A stretch of DNA of 64,000 bases from Winslowiella toletana (GCF_017875465.1 NZ_JAGGMQ010000001.1:1488001-1552000), one strand, 5' to 3'; shown: positions 29,210-37,907, counted from the first letter of the stretch. Translations and numbers: made by a program. Notes: a model not told the origin generated them from the sequence alone.

Positions 29210-30136
29210 CTAACGTAAAAATCGTTGATACATCATTTTCTTAACCGTCCGTGATACATGACTGCGATCGCGCCAGATAAACAGATATAAATTTCGTTGT
29301 ACTAATAGTGAGTCAATCATCGCCAGCGGATTACTGAAACAGAGGCTAATTAACGATCGTACTGACCATTCAGCATAGAGCGCCACCGCCTGCTGGCTGA
29401 ATTTTTGCACCATATCTTTCCGCGCTTCCTGGAAAGCGGATAAGCGGTCATCAATATATTGTCCATCTTTAACCGAATTGGTCAGGGAACCCTCGGTGAT
29501 ATACTGGAAATATAATCTTTTGCTGATCACTATAATTTTCGCCGCATGGGCAATCAGGCGCAAAGTAAACAGATGATCTTCATGGGACTTACGCGGCGTA
29601 AAACAGGCATCACTCTCCTGCGCCAGCCTGCGGCGGAATACATAGGTCCACACCGCCGCGGTATAGGCTTTGCGATCCAGCAACCAGCGCAAAAAACCAT
29701 CGGCGTCAGACCATACCCGGTCTTCAGCAAAGCATATTTTGTCGCTGATCCGCTGCTGCGCCCCCTTGCCATACACCCTCACCGAACTGAAATAGAGCAG
29801 ATCAGGCTGCTGAGCAATCTGCTCCAGCACGGTAATCACAAAGTCCGGCGCGACAGCATCATCAGCGTCGCAAAAAAACAGATATTCTCCGCAGGCCAGC
29901 ATCATTCCCCGGGTGCGCGCCGCCGCCGCACCGGCGTTAGCGGTGGTATATAAATTAAAGTTTCCCTGCTGATGCCTGGCGATAAAGCTTTTAATCACGC
30001 GCTCGCTGGCATCGCTTGATCCATCATTAATCAGAATCACTTCCAGCAGAGGGTCACGCTGCCGCCAGAGAGATTCCAGCAACGAGAGGATAGTGCCAGC
30101 ACAGTTATAACAGGGGATAACGATGGATAACCTCAT
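29210..30136 (-). CDS. family 2 glycosyltransferase
   Basis: A 308-residue GT2 enzyme with the classic N-terminus 'LSIVIPCYNCAGTILSLLES', 'VILINDGSSDAS' and the DxD motif in 'FFCDADDAVAPDF' near residue 90. It probably transfers a sugar during synthesis of a surface polysaccharide. Its ATG overlaps the end of the flippase gene by 4 bases (ATGA), so the two are coupled. Confidence 0.88.
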   Translation of the reverse strand: MRLSIVIPCYNCAGTILSLLESLWRQRDPLLEVILINDGSSDASERVIKSFIARHQQGNFNLYTTANAGAAAARTRGMMLACGEYLFFCDADDAVAPDFVITVLEQIAQQPDLLYFSSVRVYGKGAQQRISDKICFAEDRVWSDADGFLRWLLDRKAYTAAVWTYVFRRRLAQESDACFTPRKSHEDHLFTLRLIAHAAKIIVISKRLYFQYITEGSLTNSVKDGQYIDDRLSAFQEARKDMVQKFSQQAVALYAEWSVRSLISLCFSNPLAMIDSLLVQRNLYLFIWRDRSHVSRTVKKMMYQRFLR

Positions 30137-31605
30137 GTTACCGCCCTCTTTATCATTACCGCCTGGATGGCGAGCTGGCGAAACTCGCGTACGCTCTGGC
30201 TGGGGGATAACAGAATGGTCAGGGTATAAACCATGACGCCGGTAAAAATGGTTAGCGCCAGTAGTTCACTGTGCCGCAGTGCAGCGGCTTGCTGATTTAT
30301 CAGGCTGCATATCACCAGCATCGGCATAACATGCAGTACCGGCACGCTAATCGCACGGAAATATGCCACGCCGATATTGCCAATACAGGGGCGTAGCAGT
30401 AAAAAATAGCCAAGCGAGGTATTAACAACCTGAATAATCAGGAATGAGCAGACAATGCCCGGCAGACCAAAGGTGGTGCCCATAAACCAGGTCAGCGGGA
30501 TGCCAGCCAGTAATTTAACAATGCCAAACCGTACATTGAGATACATTTTGGCCTTCACCAGCAGTACCGCAATCACCGCGGTATCAATCGATCGCACTGC
30601 GCCGACAATACAAAGCAACTGGATTACCGGAATAATAAAATGCCATTTATCGGCAAAAAATACCTTTACCAATGGATCGGCGATCAGCAACATACCGGTT
30701 AATAACGGGAAATTAACCAGCGCGCTAAAGGTCGTCACTTTTAAAAAAGTCTCTTTCAGCCGCGACGCATTATGACCAATCTGGGAAAAAGCGGGAAACA
30801 AGGCGTGTGACAGTACCGGGTTTAACTTTTCAAATAAGGCGATACTGATACTGTATGCGATACTATAACCGCCAATCGCGGTAATACTGATTAACCGGGA
30901 CATCAGCACCGGATAGGTATTAATACTGATCTGATTAATCAACGAATCCATCACCAGTTGTGTGCCGTAATGCAGATGGTTGTTAATCGCACCGATACGA
31001 AAGCGGAACTGCCAGGCCATTAATGGCCGTGCAGCCCAGCCCGATGCGACGGCATTCACCATTGAACTGACCAGAAAGGCCAGCGCGATGCACCAGCTGG
31101 TGTGGTAAATCAAGGCCAGACTAATGGCGACAATAAAGTTGGTGATCGTCGCGGCGATGTTAATTTGCGCCAGCGGGCGGAACTGCATCTCACGGGTCAG
31201 TAACGCCCGTGGCTGCAGGCCAAATGAGAGAATAATAAAGCCCAACGCCATCAGGCGAATCTGGCTGGTTAGCATTGCGTCTGCTTTAAATAAAGCCGTA
31301 ATCTGCGAACTTAACAGCAGGATCACTACGCAGATAACCACACCCAGCACCACATTAACCACATACAACGATGATAACTCATCCGCCTGCAACGATCGGC
31401 TGCGGATAATGGAATTGGAAATACCAAAATCAATTAACATCATGCAAAATGTACTGACAATCAATGCGGCGCTGACCACGCCATACTGCTGAGTGGTTAA
31501 TAAGTGAGAAAGCGCCCACAGTAATATGATACCCAATGATGTGGTAATCAGGGTGGCAAGCAGATTCCATTTTACTGCACTAAGTGTTTTATTTCTTAAT
31601 GACAT
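30133..31605 (-). CDS. polysaccharide flippase (MOP/Wzx family)
   Basis: A 490-residue protein with about twelve to fourteen hydrophobic helices and the oligosaccharide flippase signature at the N-terminus ('KTLSAVKWNLLATLITTSLG', 'ALSHLLTTQQYGVVSAALI', 'FGISNSIIRS'). It resembles WzxC/AmsL-type exporters of lipid-linked sugar repeats. I chose ATG 31605, with AGGA upstream, over a start at 31632. It leads the cassette. No polymerase or initiating transferase is present, so the cassette probably modifies a glycan made elsewhere. Confidence 0.85.
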   Translation of the reverse strand: MSLRNKTLSAVKWNLLATLITTSLGIILLWALSHLLTTQQYGVVSAALIVSTFCMMLIDFGISNSIIRSRSLQADELSSLYVVNVVLGVVICVVILLLSSQITALFKADAMLTSQIRLMALGFIILSFGLQPRALLTREMQFRPLAQINIAATITNFIVAISLALIYHTSWCIALAFLVSSMVNAVASGWAARPLMAWQFRFRIGAINNHLHYGTQLVMDSLINQISINTYPVLMSRLISITAIGGYSIAYSISIALFEKLNPVLSHALFPAFSQIGHNASRLKETFLKVTTFSALVNFPLLTGMLLIADPLVKVFFADKWHFIIPVIQLLCIVGAVRSIDTAVIAVLLVKAKMYLNVRFGIVKLLAGIPLTWFMGTTFGLPGIVCSFLIIQVVNTSLGYFLLLRPCIGNIGVAYFRAISVPVLHVMPMLVICSLINQQAAALRHSELLALTIFTGVMVYTLTILLSPSQSVREFRQLAIQAVMIKRAVT

Positions 31606-32111
31606 AATAAATCCTGGTTGGTGGTCAAACAATGGGCAAGCGAAGCCGTTATACCAGCCAAATCAGTAGCAGGCGTTAAACTGCAAAGCATAGTTAAAAA
31701 TGATATTAAAAGGTGGTGACAGACTTTCCCTCTTACGCCAATATCAGCATATTTTTAATGCGAATCAATACAGGGGTTATTTTTTAGGACAAATGATTAA
31801 ATGCATTAATCTTAAAATAGCTATAGGGAATTATGATTTAAGTCTGTTTTAATTTAAATTTTATTGGTTAACTTTGCTATTAGCTGGAGCTTAATTCCAG
31901 AAAACACTTCTGTGTTTTAGTAATGATATAATTGTTATGATTTTTATTATTACTGGCGCTGTTATTAAGCGCTGGTTTCATCCATAAATGATGCATACTT
32001 TTTAAACGGCGGGGTTTCGTGCCAAAAAACACACATCGCAGGGTAATCTGTCGATTTTCGCGGCAAAGGGATGAAAAAGAAAGCAATCGCGCTTTCTGCC
32101 GGGAAAAGTAT
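31606..32111. other. AT-rich gap between the flippase and tRNA-Phe
   Basis: About 500 bases of low GC. Two small inverted repeats sit side by side: CTGGA/TCCAG at 31884-31900 and AAAACAC/GTGTTTT around TTCT at 31901-31918. A 68-codon minus-strand frame at 31880-32086 shows no family resemblance or ribosome site. No integrase, insertion sequence or JUMPstart/ops element (GGCGGTAG) is visible. Confidence 0.4.
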
Positions 32112-32140
32112 TTGACGCTCCGGCCTGCATAAGGTTTAAT
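32112..32140 (+). promoter_or_regulatory. sigma-70 promoter of tRNA-Phe
   Basis: TTGACG and TTTAAT are separated by exactly 17 bp and are followed by a GC-rich discriminator (GCGCCCC), as in growth-rate-controlled stable RNA promoters. The mature tRNA starts 10 bases downstream of the -10. Confidence 0.8.
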
Positions 32141-32150
32141 GCGCCCCGTT

Positions 32151-32226
32151 GCCCGAATAGCTCAGTCGGTAGAGCAGGGGATTGAAAATCCCCGTGTCCC
32201 TGGTTCGATTCCGGGTTCGGGCACCA
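32151..32226 (+). tRNA. pheV: tRNA-Phe (anticodon GAA)
   Basis: A 76-base cloverleaf: acceptor GCCCGAA/TTCGGGC, D arm GCTC/GAGC, anticodon stem GGGGA/TCCCC with loop TTGAAAA (GAA at 32184-32186), T arm CCTGG/CCGGG with TTCGATT, and an encoded CCA. It is next to the speC region, as pheV is in E. coli, where it is a well-known integration site. No integrase or repeat of its 3' end is seen here. Confidence 0.97.
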
Positions 32227-32234
32227 TCATTTAT

Positions 32235-32262
32235 AAACGGACGTCTTCGGACGTCCGTTTTG
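32235..32262 (+). terminator. intrinsic terminator after tRNA-Phe
   Basis: AAACGGACGTC and GACGTCCGTTT pair fully around TTCG, followed by TTGCGTTTT. It is a strong tetraloop terminator 8 bases after the tRNA. Confidence 0.9.
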
Positions 32263-32306
32263 CGTTTTAGCGTCACCAGGTTATGTTGCGTTGCCGGAAA
32301 GCAGAT

Positions 32307-33131
32307 TTAATGCGCAGATACGCTAAACGGATAAACCCCATTTAACATATCATCGATAACATCCAGTACCGCTTCATCATTGTGATCCCCGGCCTGATAG
32401 CGCGCGGCCTGGCGAATCTCCTCGCTGGCGTTGGCCATACTAAAACTGTACCCCGCCTGCAGCAGCATTTCGCGATCATTACCGCTGTCGCCAATCGCCA
32501 TCACCTCTTCATCGGCAATACCCCAGCGCTGCTGCAAGATTTTCAGCCCGTGCGCTTTATGGATACCGGGAATAATCAGATCAACAAAGCCAAAGCCGCT
32601 GGTCACCGGAGTCAGGTCGCCATTCAGCGCCTGACTCAGATGCGCCTTAAGCTGCGGAATGCGCGTATCTTCCAGCGTCAGGGCAATTTTAAAAATATCA
32701 TCGCCGATCTCATCCACTGACTGATAACGCTGCAACCGATGGTAATGCCGCGACATCAGCGCCACCACCTTTTCCGGCGCACGCTGATGTAACCATGCGG
32801 TCTGTTTACCGCACACCACGGTGTAAATATCGCTAAACGGCTCAAGTTCGCTGAGAATGCTGACCACCAGCGACTGTGGAATATGGCCGCAGTAGATCTC
32901 TTCCCCTTCGCTTACTACACAGGCGCCATTCTCGGCAACAAAGGAAATCTCACCGGCAATCTGCGGGAAAAAGCTCAGCAATTGCCAGAACTGATTGCCA
33001 CTGGCCACCACAAAACGTATCCCCTGCTCGCGCATCGCCAGGTACTGTTGCTGAAAACGTTCACGGTTATAGTTTTTTGAGGCATTGAGGAAGGTTCCGT
33101 CCATATCAACTGCGACTAATTTTACTGACAC
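32307..33131 (-). CDS. Cof-type HAD sugar phosphatase (YbiV/SupH-like)
   Basis: A 274-residue HAD-superfamily IIB phosphatase. The nucleophile loop is 'VAVDMDGTFL' (Asp9/Asp11 region), with 'VVASGNQFWQLLSFFP', 'FVAENGA' and the C-terminal 'AIGDSGNDREML' acidic loop. 'PVTSGFGFVDLIIPGIHKAHGL' in the cap region matches E. coli YbiV, a sugar phosphatase active on phosphosugars. It is divergent from an RpiR regulator gene, though no specific pathway link is shown. Confidence 0.9.
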   Translation of the reverse strand: MSVKLVAVDMDGTFLNASKNYNRERFQQQYLAMREQGIRFVVASGNQFWQLLSFFPQIAGEISFVAENGACVVSEGEEIYCGHIPQSLVVSILSELEPFSDIYTVVCGKQTAWLHQRAPEKVVALMSRHYHRLQRYQSVDEIGDDIFKIALTLEDTRIPQLKAHLSQALNGDLTPVTSGFGFVDLIIPGIHKAHGLKILQQRWGIADEEVMAIGDSGNDREMLLQAGYSFSMANASEEIRQAARYQAGDHNDEAVLDVIDDMLNGVYPFSVSAH

Positions 33132-33349
33132 GCCTGCACCTGCTGATTAAGTAAGATGGGGGAAGTACGTTTATCCTATCCAGAAAAGGGGTGGCGTAAC
33201 AGGGATGTCTCTGCCGGTTTCGATCCCCTTTTAAGGTTTTGTGTGGATTGTCGATGCAGCTAATAGCCAATCACTAATCAATCTCATTTTTTACATGACA
33301 AGCCCGCCCGCTCTGTGCAGGATGGATTTTATTTTTCCAGGGTAAACAA

Positions 33350-34201
33350 ATGAGCGCCAAAACGGTTTCGCTTGAAAGCCGCATTCGCCAGTATTGGGAT
33401 CAACTCTCCAGCCATGAACAGCGTCTGGCGGATGTGGTCCTCGCGGCGCCGGGTCAGCTGGCGATGAATACCGCCACGGAACTGGCGATCAGCGCCGGCG
33501 TATCGAAAGCCACCACCACGCGTTTTTTTCGCCACCTCGGTTATGAAAACTATGAAGAAGCGCGGCGCCAGGCGCGGGAAATGCAAAACAGCGGCTCACC
33601 ACTCTACCTGCAGGACTTTCAGAGCGGCTCGCCGCTGGATACGCTGATCCAGAGCCATCTGGAACGCGAGGTCGCCAATCTGGTTAACTCTTATCGCGCT
33701 CTTGATACGCAACAGCTGGATCAGGTGATCAGGACGATTGCCGGCGCGCGGCGCATTGTGCTGCTTGGCTGGCGTCACAGCCAGACCATCGCCGCCCTGA
33801 TGTACCGCGATCTGGTTCATGTGCATAACGATGTGCGCCTGCTGCCGCGCGCCGGGGATTCACTGGCGGAATATCTGGCCGCATTAGGGCCTGAGGATGT
33901 GGCGATCTGCATCGGCTTACGCCGCCGTATGCCAGCGCTGGAAGCGGCGATGAACGCCATGAGCGAACTTAAAGTACCGATGCTCTATCTCTCCGATGTG
34001 CTGCCCGGCAAAGCGGCAAAACAGGCGACCTGGGTGATTCGTTGCCATACTGACGGCAGCCTGATTTTTGACAGCACCGCCTCACTCTCCGGAGTATGTA
34101 ATCTGATCTGCTCGCTGGTGGCGCGTGAGCGCGGCAAAGTCAGCAACGACCAGCTGACGTTAATCGAATCGGTTCATCAGTGGCTTGATGAGCTGGAGTA
34201 A
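33350..34201 (+). CDS. RpiR/MurR family transcriptional regulator
   Basis: A 283-residue regulator with an N-terminal RpiR helix-turn-helix ('TATELAISAGVSKATTTRFFRHLG', about residues 44-67) and a C-terminal SIS domain (about 130-260) that would bind a phosphosugar-like or other ligand. It lies immediately upstream of, and co-oriented with, the six-gene DUF1989/ABC operon, but a hairpin, an NtrC-like site and a sigma-54 promoter separate them. It may regulate that operon or the divergent phosphatase. A GTAAACAAATGAG context precedes ATG. Confidence 0.85.
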   Translation: MSAKTVSLESRIRQYWDQLSSHEQRLADVVLAAPGQLAMNTATELAISAGVSKATTTRFFRHLGYENYEEARRQAREMQNSGSPLYLQDFQSGSPLDTLIQSHLEREVANLVNSYRALDTQQLDQVIRTIAGARRIVLLGWRHSQTIAALMYRDLVHVHNDVRLLPRAGDSLAEYLAALGPEDVAICIGLRRRMPALEAAMNAMSELKVPMLYLSDVLPGKAAKQATWVIRCHTDGSLIFDSTASLSGVCNLICSLVARERGKVSNDQLTLIESVHQWLDELE

Positions 34202-34209
34202 CCCAGAGC

Positions 34210-34234
34210 TGCACCATGCTATCGCGATGGTGCA
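34210..34234 (+). terminator. hairpin after the RpiR gene, TGCACCAT/ATGGTGCA
   Basis: Exact 8-bp arms TGCACCAT and ATGGTGCA around a 9-nt loop, 9 bases after the RpiR gene stop. There is no T-run. The arms carry the TGCAC/GTGCA half-sites of NtrC, but the spacing is 8 bp longer than a standard NtrC site, so it may be a hairpin or two half-sites. Confidence 0.4.
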
Positions 34235-34249
34235 ACTGCTCACTTACTG

Positions 34250-34266
34250 CGCACCATTTTAGTGCG
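34250..34266 (+). promoter_or_regulatory. candidate NtrC-binding site
   Basis: CGCACCATTTTAGTGCG fits the NtrC palindrome TGCACC-N5-GGTGCA in spacing and in most positions (GCACC-N5-AGTGC). It lies about 155 bp upstream of a sigma-54 promoter, a usual enhancer distance. Confidence 0.6.
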
Positions 34267-34410
34267 CAACAATGTTCCGCCGCCCCGTGCTTTTCACGCC
34301 ACATGAAACCAATGAAAAATAATTTTACGATAATGAAACACGTGTTTCTCGGTGATTCTTAAGGATTATTACTTTTCTCTGCCACTCCGCTGCCTGCTGT
34401 GCTGCATAAT

Positions 34411-34427
34411 CTGGCACGAAACCTGCC
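34411..34427 (+). promoter_or_regulatory. sigma-54 promoter of the DUF1989/ABC operon
   Basis: CTGGCACGAAACCTGCC matches the -24/-12 consensus YTGGCACGRNNNTTGCW apart from the first T of TTGC and the final base, with exact spacing. Predicted transcription starts near 34438, about 30 bases before the binding-protein ATG. With the upstream NtrC-like site it implies induction under nitrogen limitation. Confidence 0.75.
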
Positions 34428-34467
34428 TTACTCCTGATGTATCTCACCAACATCAGGGAACACCATA

Positions 34468-35313
34468 ATGAAAAAAATCACATTACTTATTGCTGCAGCT
34501 GCACTGCTCACCGCGGGATCCCTCAGTGGCTTCGCCCGCGCCGATACGCTGGCGGATATTAAATCCAGCGGCACCATGACCGTCGGCGTCGATCCTACCT
34601 TTCCCCCATATGAGTACACCAACGATAAGGGTGAAGTGGTGGGTTACAGCGCCGAAATTATGAAGTCAGTGGCCAAAGCGCTGGGCGTGAAACTGGAGTT
34701 TCAGAAGACGGCCTTTAGCGGCATCATTCCCGGCCTGATTTCCGGTTCCTTCCATGCTGAAGGCTCCTCGCTTAACGTCACTGCCGAGCGCGCGAAAAAA
34801 GTGCTGTTTACCGTGCCGTTCAGTAAAACCGTCAACGCCGTACTGGTACGCCATGACGAAGCAGGAAAATTCGCCAGCAAGCCGCTGAAGATTGAAGATC
34901 TTGCCGGTCTGCGCGGCGCCGCCAAAAGCGCCAGCGTGCCTGAGCAGCTGCTGAAAACCTTTAATGAAACGCTGCAAAGCAAGGGGCTGAAGCCGATCAC
35001 CATTATCAGCGTTGATACGCTGGATCAGACGGTCAGCACGCTGATGACCAAACGCGCCGACTTTGTGATCGACGATATCTCGGTGCTGGCGCCAGTGGTG
35101 AAGAAATATCCGGCAAAAGTGGCGCAGGTCGGCGACATCGGTCCGTCACAGTGGATGGCGTGGGCAACGCGTAAAGATGACAGCGCACTGAACAAAGCCA
35201 TCAGCGACCACATTCTGGCGATGCAGAAATCCGGCGAACTCGGCGCACTGCAAACGCAATATCTTGGCACCACCTTTACGGTTCCGGCCGACAACTTCAT
35301 TCCTCAGGAGTAA
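34468..35313 (+). CDS. ABC transporter substrate-binding protein (polar amino acid family)
   Basis: A 281-residue periplasmic binding protein (SBP_bac_3). The signal peptide is about residues 1-25 (MKKITLLIAAAALLTAGSLS...). The mature part begins with 'IKSSGTMTVGVDPTFPPYEY', the family hallmark, then 'GYSAEIMKSVAKALGVKLEF'. It would deliver a small nitrogen-rich solute to the two permeases downstream. It is the first gene behind the sigma-54 promoter; GGGAA precedes ATG. DUF1989 genes follow within 5 nt. The ligand is unknown. Confidence 0.92.
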   Translation: MKKITLLIAAAALLTAGSLSGFARADTLADIKSSGTMTVGVDPTFPPYEYTNDKGEVVGYSAEIMKSVAKALGVKLEFQKTAFSGIIPGLISGSFHAEGSSLNVTAERAKKVLFTVPFSKTVNAVLVRHDEAGKFASKPLKIEDLAGLRGAAKSASVPEQLLKTFNETLQSKGLKPITIISVDTLDQTVSTLMTKRADFVIDDISVLAPVVKKYPAKVAQVGDIGPSQWMAWATRKDDSALNKAISDHILAMQKSGELGALQTQYLGTTFTVPADNFIPQE

Positions 35314-35317
35314 GGCC

Positions 35318-35929
35318 ATGTGTCAGCATCATGTGCATGTTACCGCCGGGCACGGCCAGGCGTTTACTGTCCGTCAGGGGCAATATCTGACCATCATTGA
35401 TAGCGAAGGTCAGCAGGCTGCGGATTTTGTCGCGGTAAACGCGGCGAACCCGGCGGAAAAGCTGTCGCCAGTCCATACCCGCCAGCATCTGCGCTCGCTG
35501 TTCTTTAAGCCGGGTGATGCACTCTGGTCGAGCGAAAACCGCGCCATGCTGGAGATTATCGCCGACAGCATCGGCATTCACGATGCCAATGTTCCGGCCT
35601 GCGACCGCACCCGCTTTAGCATCGATTTCGGTGTCGAGGGGCATCGCAACTGCGTCGACAATATGCTGGAAGGGATGCGCGCTTACGGCGTGAATTACTT
35701 CACCCTGCCGGAGCCGTTTAACCTGTTCCAGAACGGTCCGGTTACTCCGGATGGCCGCATGGAAGTTACCGATCCCAACAGCCGTGCTGGCGATCGCGTC
35801 ACTTTCCGCGCGCTGTGCGATCTGATTTGCGCCGTCTCCTCCTGTCCGCAGGACATTATTCCGGGCAACGGTCTGCAGGTGACACCGATTGATATCCATA
35901 TTTCCGATACTCTGACCACTGAGGCCTGA
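35318..35929 (+). CDS. DUF1989 family protein A (UAAP-like)
   Basis: A 203-residue DUF1989 protein, of the group first named urea amidolyase-associated proteins. It carries 'GHRNCVDNM' (about residues 107-115) and 'AVSSCPQDI' near 180, cysteine/histidine motifs shared with paralogue C. DUF1989 pairs act as carboxyguanidine deiminase subunits (CgdAB) in guanidine degradation. I chose ATG 35318 with AGGAG upstream over an earlier in-frame start. No urea or guanidine carboxylase gene is present in the window. Substrate is inferred only as a guanidino- or urea-like nitrogen compound. Confidence 0.85.
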   Translation: MCQHHVHVTAGHGQAFTVRQGQYLTIIDSEGQQAADFVAVNAANPAEKLSPVHTRQHLRSLFFKPGDALWSSENRAMLEIIADSIGIHDANVPACDRTRFSIDFGVEGHRNCVDNMLEGMRAYGVNYFTLPEPFNLFQNGPVTPDGRMEVTDPNSRAGDRVTFRALCDLICAVSSCPQDIIPGNGLQVTPIDIHISDTLTTEA

Positions 35930-35930
35930 A

Positions 35931-36584
35931 ATGTTATTAATGAAAGAAGGCTTCACCAGTGAAGAAGCGCCACGTACTGTTGCCAGCACCGTTACCGTCG
36001 CGCCGGGAACCGCCGGTTCGATTCGCGTATTGCGCGGCCAGTTGCTGCGGATTACCGCGCTTGGCGACGGCGCCGTGGCATCGCTGTTTGGTTTCAGCAT
36101 TGCCGACCCGGCGGTCTGGCTGTCAGTGCATCACACCCGGGTATTCAGCAACAGCTATCTGCTCGGTTCCGGCATGCGTATGGTGAACAACCGCCGCCGT
36201 CCGATGATGGTGTTAGGTAAAGACAGCGTGCGGCGTCACGATCTGCTGCTGCCAGCATCTACCAGCGCATGGCTGGCGGAACGCGGCTACCACGGTCAGC
36301 AGGGCTGTGTTGAATCTCTGCACGCAGAACTGGCGCGCGTCGGTATGGTGGCGCCAAAGCTGCCGGATCCGATCAATCTGTTTATGCATGTCGATCTGGC
36401 GCGGAATGGCGATATTACGCCACAGCCCAATCTGACCAAACGCGGTGACAGCATTACCTGTCGCGTGGTGGTCGATACCCTGTTTATCGTTTCGGCTTGC
36501 TGTACCGGGATTGAAGGCAACGATCGCCCCGCCCCGCTCAGCCTGTCGGTGGCGGAAGATCTGACGGCTTTCCCGTCTGAGTGA
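35931..36584 (+). CDS. DUF1989 family protein B (divergent)
   Basis: A 217-residue DUF1989 protein whose gene begins just after that of A. It lacks the key pattern of A and C: instead of HRNC.DN it has 'HGQQGCVESLH', and instead of SxCPQD it has 'SACCTGIEGND'. It may therefore be the non-catalytic partner in a heteromeric complex, as one subunit is in two-component DUF1989 enzymes. That is inference. ATG 35931 and ATG 35940 are both possible starts. Confidence 0.8.
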   Translation: MLLMKEGFTSEEAPRTVASTVTVAPGTAGSIRVLRGQLLRITALGDGAVASLFGFSIADPAVWLSVHHTRVFSNSYLLGSGMRMVNNRRRPMMVLGKDSVRRHDLLLPASTSAWLAERGYHGQQGCVESLHAELARVGMVAPKLPDPINLFMHVDLARNGDITPQPNLTKRGDSITCRVVVDTLFIVSACCTGIEGNDRPAPLSLSVAEDLTAFPSE

Positions 36585-36591
36585 GGCAATA

Positions 36592-37242
36592 ATGTGGCTG
36601 GATGCGCAAGTCAGCGCCGGATTACCGGAGTTAGCCAAAGGGCTGCTGGTCACCCTCGAACTGACTGTGCTGGCGGCACTGTTAAGCCTGGTGCTGGGGC
36701 AGGCTGGTTGCTATCTGCAACTGCATCGTCGCCTGTTGCCGCGTCTGCTGGGACGGCTGTATATCAGCCTGATGCGCGGCACTCCGGCGATTGTGCAGCT
36801 GTTTGTGGTGTTCTTTACCCTGCCGCTACTCGGACTGGGCGGACAGCCGCTGCTGGCGGCGGTGATTACTATCGGTATGAACAGCGGCGCTTACGTAGCG
36901 GAGATTCTGCGCGTCAATCGCCGTCTGGTCACTGCGGGTCAGCTGGAAGCCTGCCGCACGCTGGGGCTGGGCCGCTTCCTGACCTGGTGGTATGTGGTGA
37001 ATCCGCAGGTGCTGCGCGCCAGCCTGCCAATGCTGGTCAATGAGTTCACTATCCTGCTGAAAACCACGCCGCTGGCCTCGGTGGTCGCATTAACCGAGCT
37101 GACCTATGCCGGGCAGATTGTCATTGCCCGCAGTTATGAAGCCACTCAGGTATTGCTGCTGGTGGCAGTGGGCTATCTGCTGATTGCGCTGCCGATGATT
37201 GGCCTCGCACGTTATCTGGAAGGCAAAGGGAGGTGGGCATAA
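36592..37242 (+). CDS. amino acid-type ABC transporter permease 1
   Basis: A 216-residue HisM/GlnP-family inner-membrane permease with about five helices. The cytoplasmic EAA loop that contacts the ATPase is 'GQLEACRTLGLGRFLTWWYVVNPQVLR'. 'SLMRGTPAIVQLFVVFF' is a family signature. It pairs with the next gene, whose ATG overlaps this stop (TAATG). No ATPase gene accompanies the pair. Confidence 0.9.
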   Translation: MWLDAQVSAGLPELAKGLLVTLELTVLAALLSLVLGQAGCYLQLHRRLLPRLLGRLYISLMRGTPAIVQLFVVFFTLPLLGLGGQPLLAAVITIGMNSGAYVAEILRVNRRLVTAGQLEACRTLGLGRFLTWWYVVNPQVLRASLPMLVNEFTILLKTTPLASVVALTELTYAGQIVIARSYEATQVLLLVAVGYLLIALPMIGLARYLEGKGRWA

Positions 37243-37907
37243 TGGACTGGCAGGCAGTTATCTCATCGGCGCCGTCGCTGTGGCAGGGATTACAAATCAC
37301 CCTGCAACTCTGTGTTATCGCCGCAATCTGTTCGTTACTGGCGGGAGCATTACTGGCGCTGCTGCTGATGCGCGGACCGCCGCTGCTGCAATCGCTGTTA
37401 CGTATCTGGACCGCCGTAACGCTCGGATTACCGCTGCTGGTGGTGATCTATCTGCTCTATTTTGTGCTGCCGGAATACGACATCACCTTCTCTTCGCCGG
37501 TGGTGGGCGTGCTGGCGCTGACGCTGTATTACGCGCCCTATATTGCCCAGGTGATTCGTGCGGCAATTGGCGCGTTGCCTGCTGGCCAGTGGGAGGCCTG
37601 CCGGGTGCTGGGGCTGGGCCATTTTCGTGCTATGAGCGACGTGGTATTGCCGCAAACCCTGCCGCAAATGCTGTCGCCGCTAATGGGTCTGCTGATTGGC
37701 CTGATTAAAGACTCGGCGCTGCTGTCGATTGTCTCGGTGCCGGAGTTTATGTACGAGGCGAAGCAGGCGATCTCCGCCACCTATGCGCCGCTGGAGATCT
37801 ATCTGGCTGTGGCGCTCTGCTACTGGCTGCTTAACACCTTTATCGATTTGCTGGCACGCCGCCTTGAACAGCGGATGACGCGTTACAGCCTGCGCGTGCC
37901 ACATTAA
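37242..37907 (+). CDS. amino acid-type ABC transporter permease 2
   Basis: A 221-residue permease of the same family, with EAA loop 'AGQWEACRVLGLGHFRAMSDVVLPQTL'. I chose ATG 37242, overlapping the preceding stop, with GGGAGGTGG upstream; a GTG at 37233 is in frame. With permease 1 and the binding protein it makes an importer that must borrow an ATP-binding subunit from elsewhere in the genome. Confidence 0.9.
   Translation: MDWQAVISSAPSLWQGLQITLQLCVIAAICSLLAGALLALLLMRGPPLLQSLLRIWTAVTLGLPLLVVIYLLYFVLPEYDITFSSPVVGVLALTLYYAPYIAQVIRAAIGALPAGQWEACRVLGLGHFRAMSDVVLPQTLPQMLSPLMGLLIGLIKDSALLSIVSVPEFMYEAKQAISATYAPLEIYLAVALCYWLLNTFIDLLARRLEQRMTRYSLRVPH

Noticed and set aside
31880..32086. 68-codon minus-strand frame before the flippase
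   Set aside because: AT-rich sequence, no ribosome site, no recognisable protein, and it crosses two hairpins.
32151..32262. Integrative element attachment site at tRNA-Phe
   Set aside because: I found no integrase, no duplicated tRNA 3' end and no relaxase; the gene beyond the 3' end is an ordinary phosphatase.
33184..33232. AAAAGGGG/CCCCTTTT repeat before the RpiR gene as a regulatory hairpin
   Set aside because: The 33-base loop is long, the arms are simple sequence, and its place between divergent genes gives no clear role.
34210..34234. TGCACCAT/ATGGTGCA repeat as a second NtrC site
   Set aside because: Half-sites are good but separated by 15 bases instead of 7, and the location right after the RpiR stop fits a hairpin.
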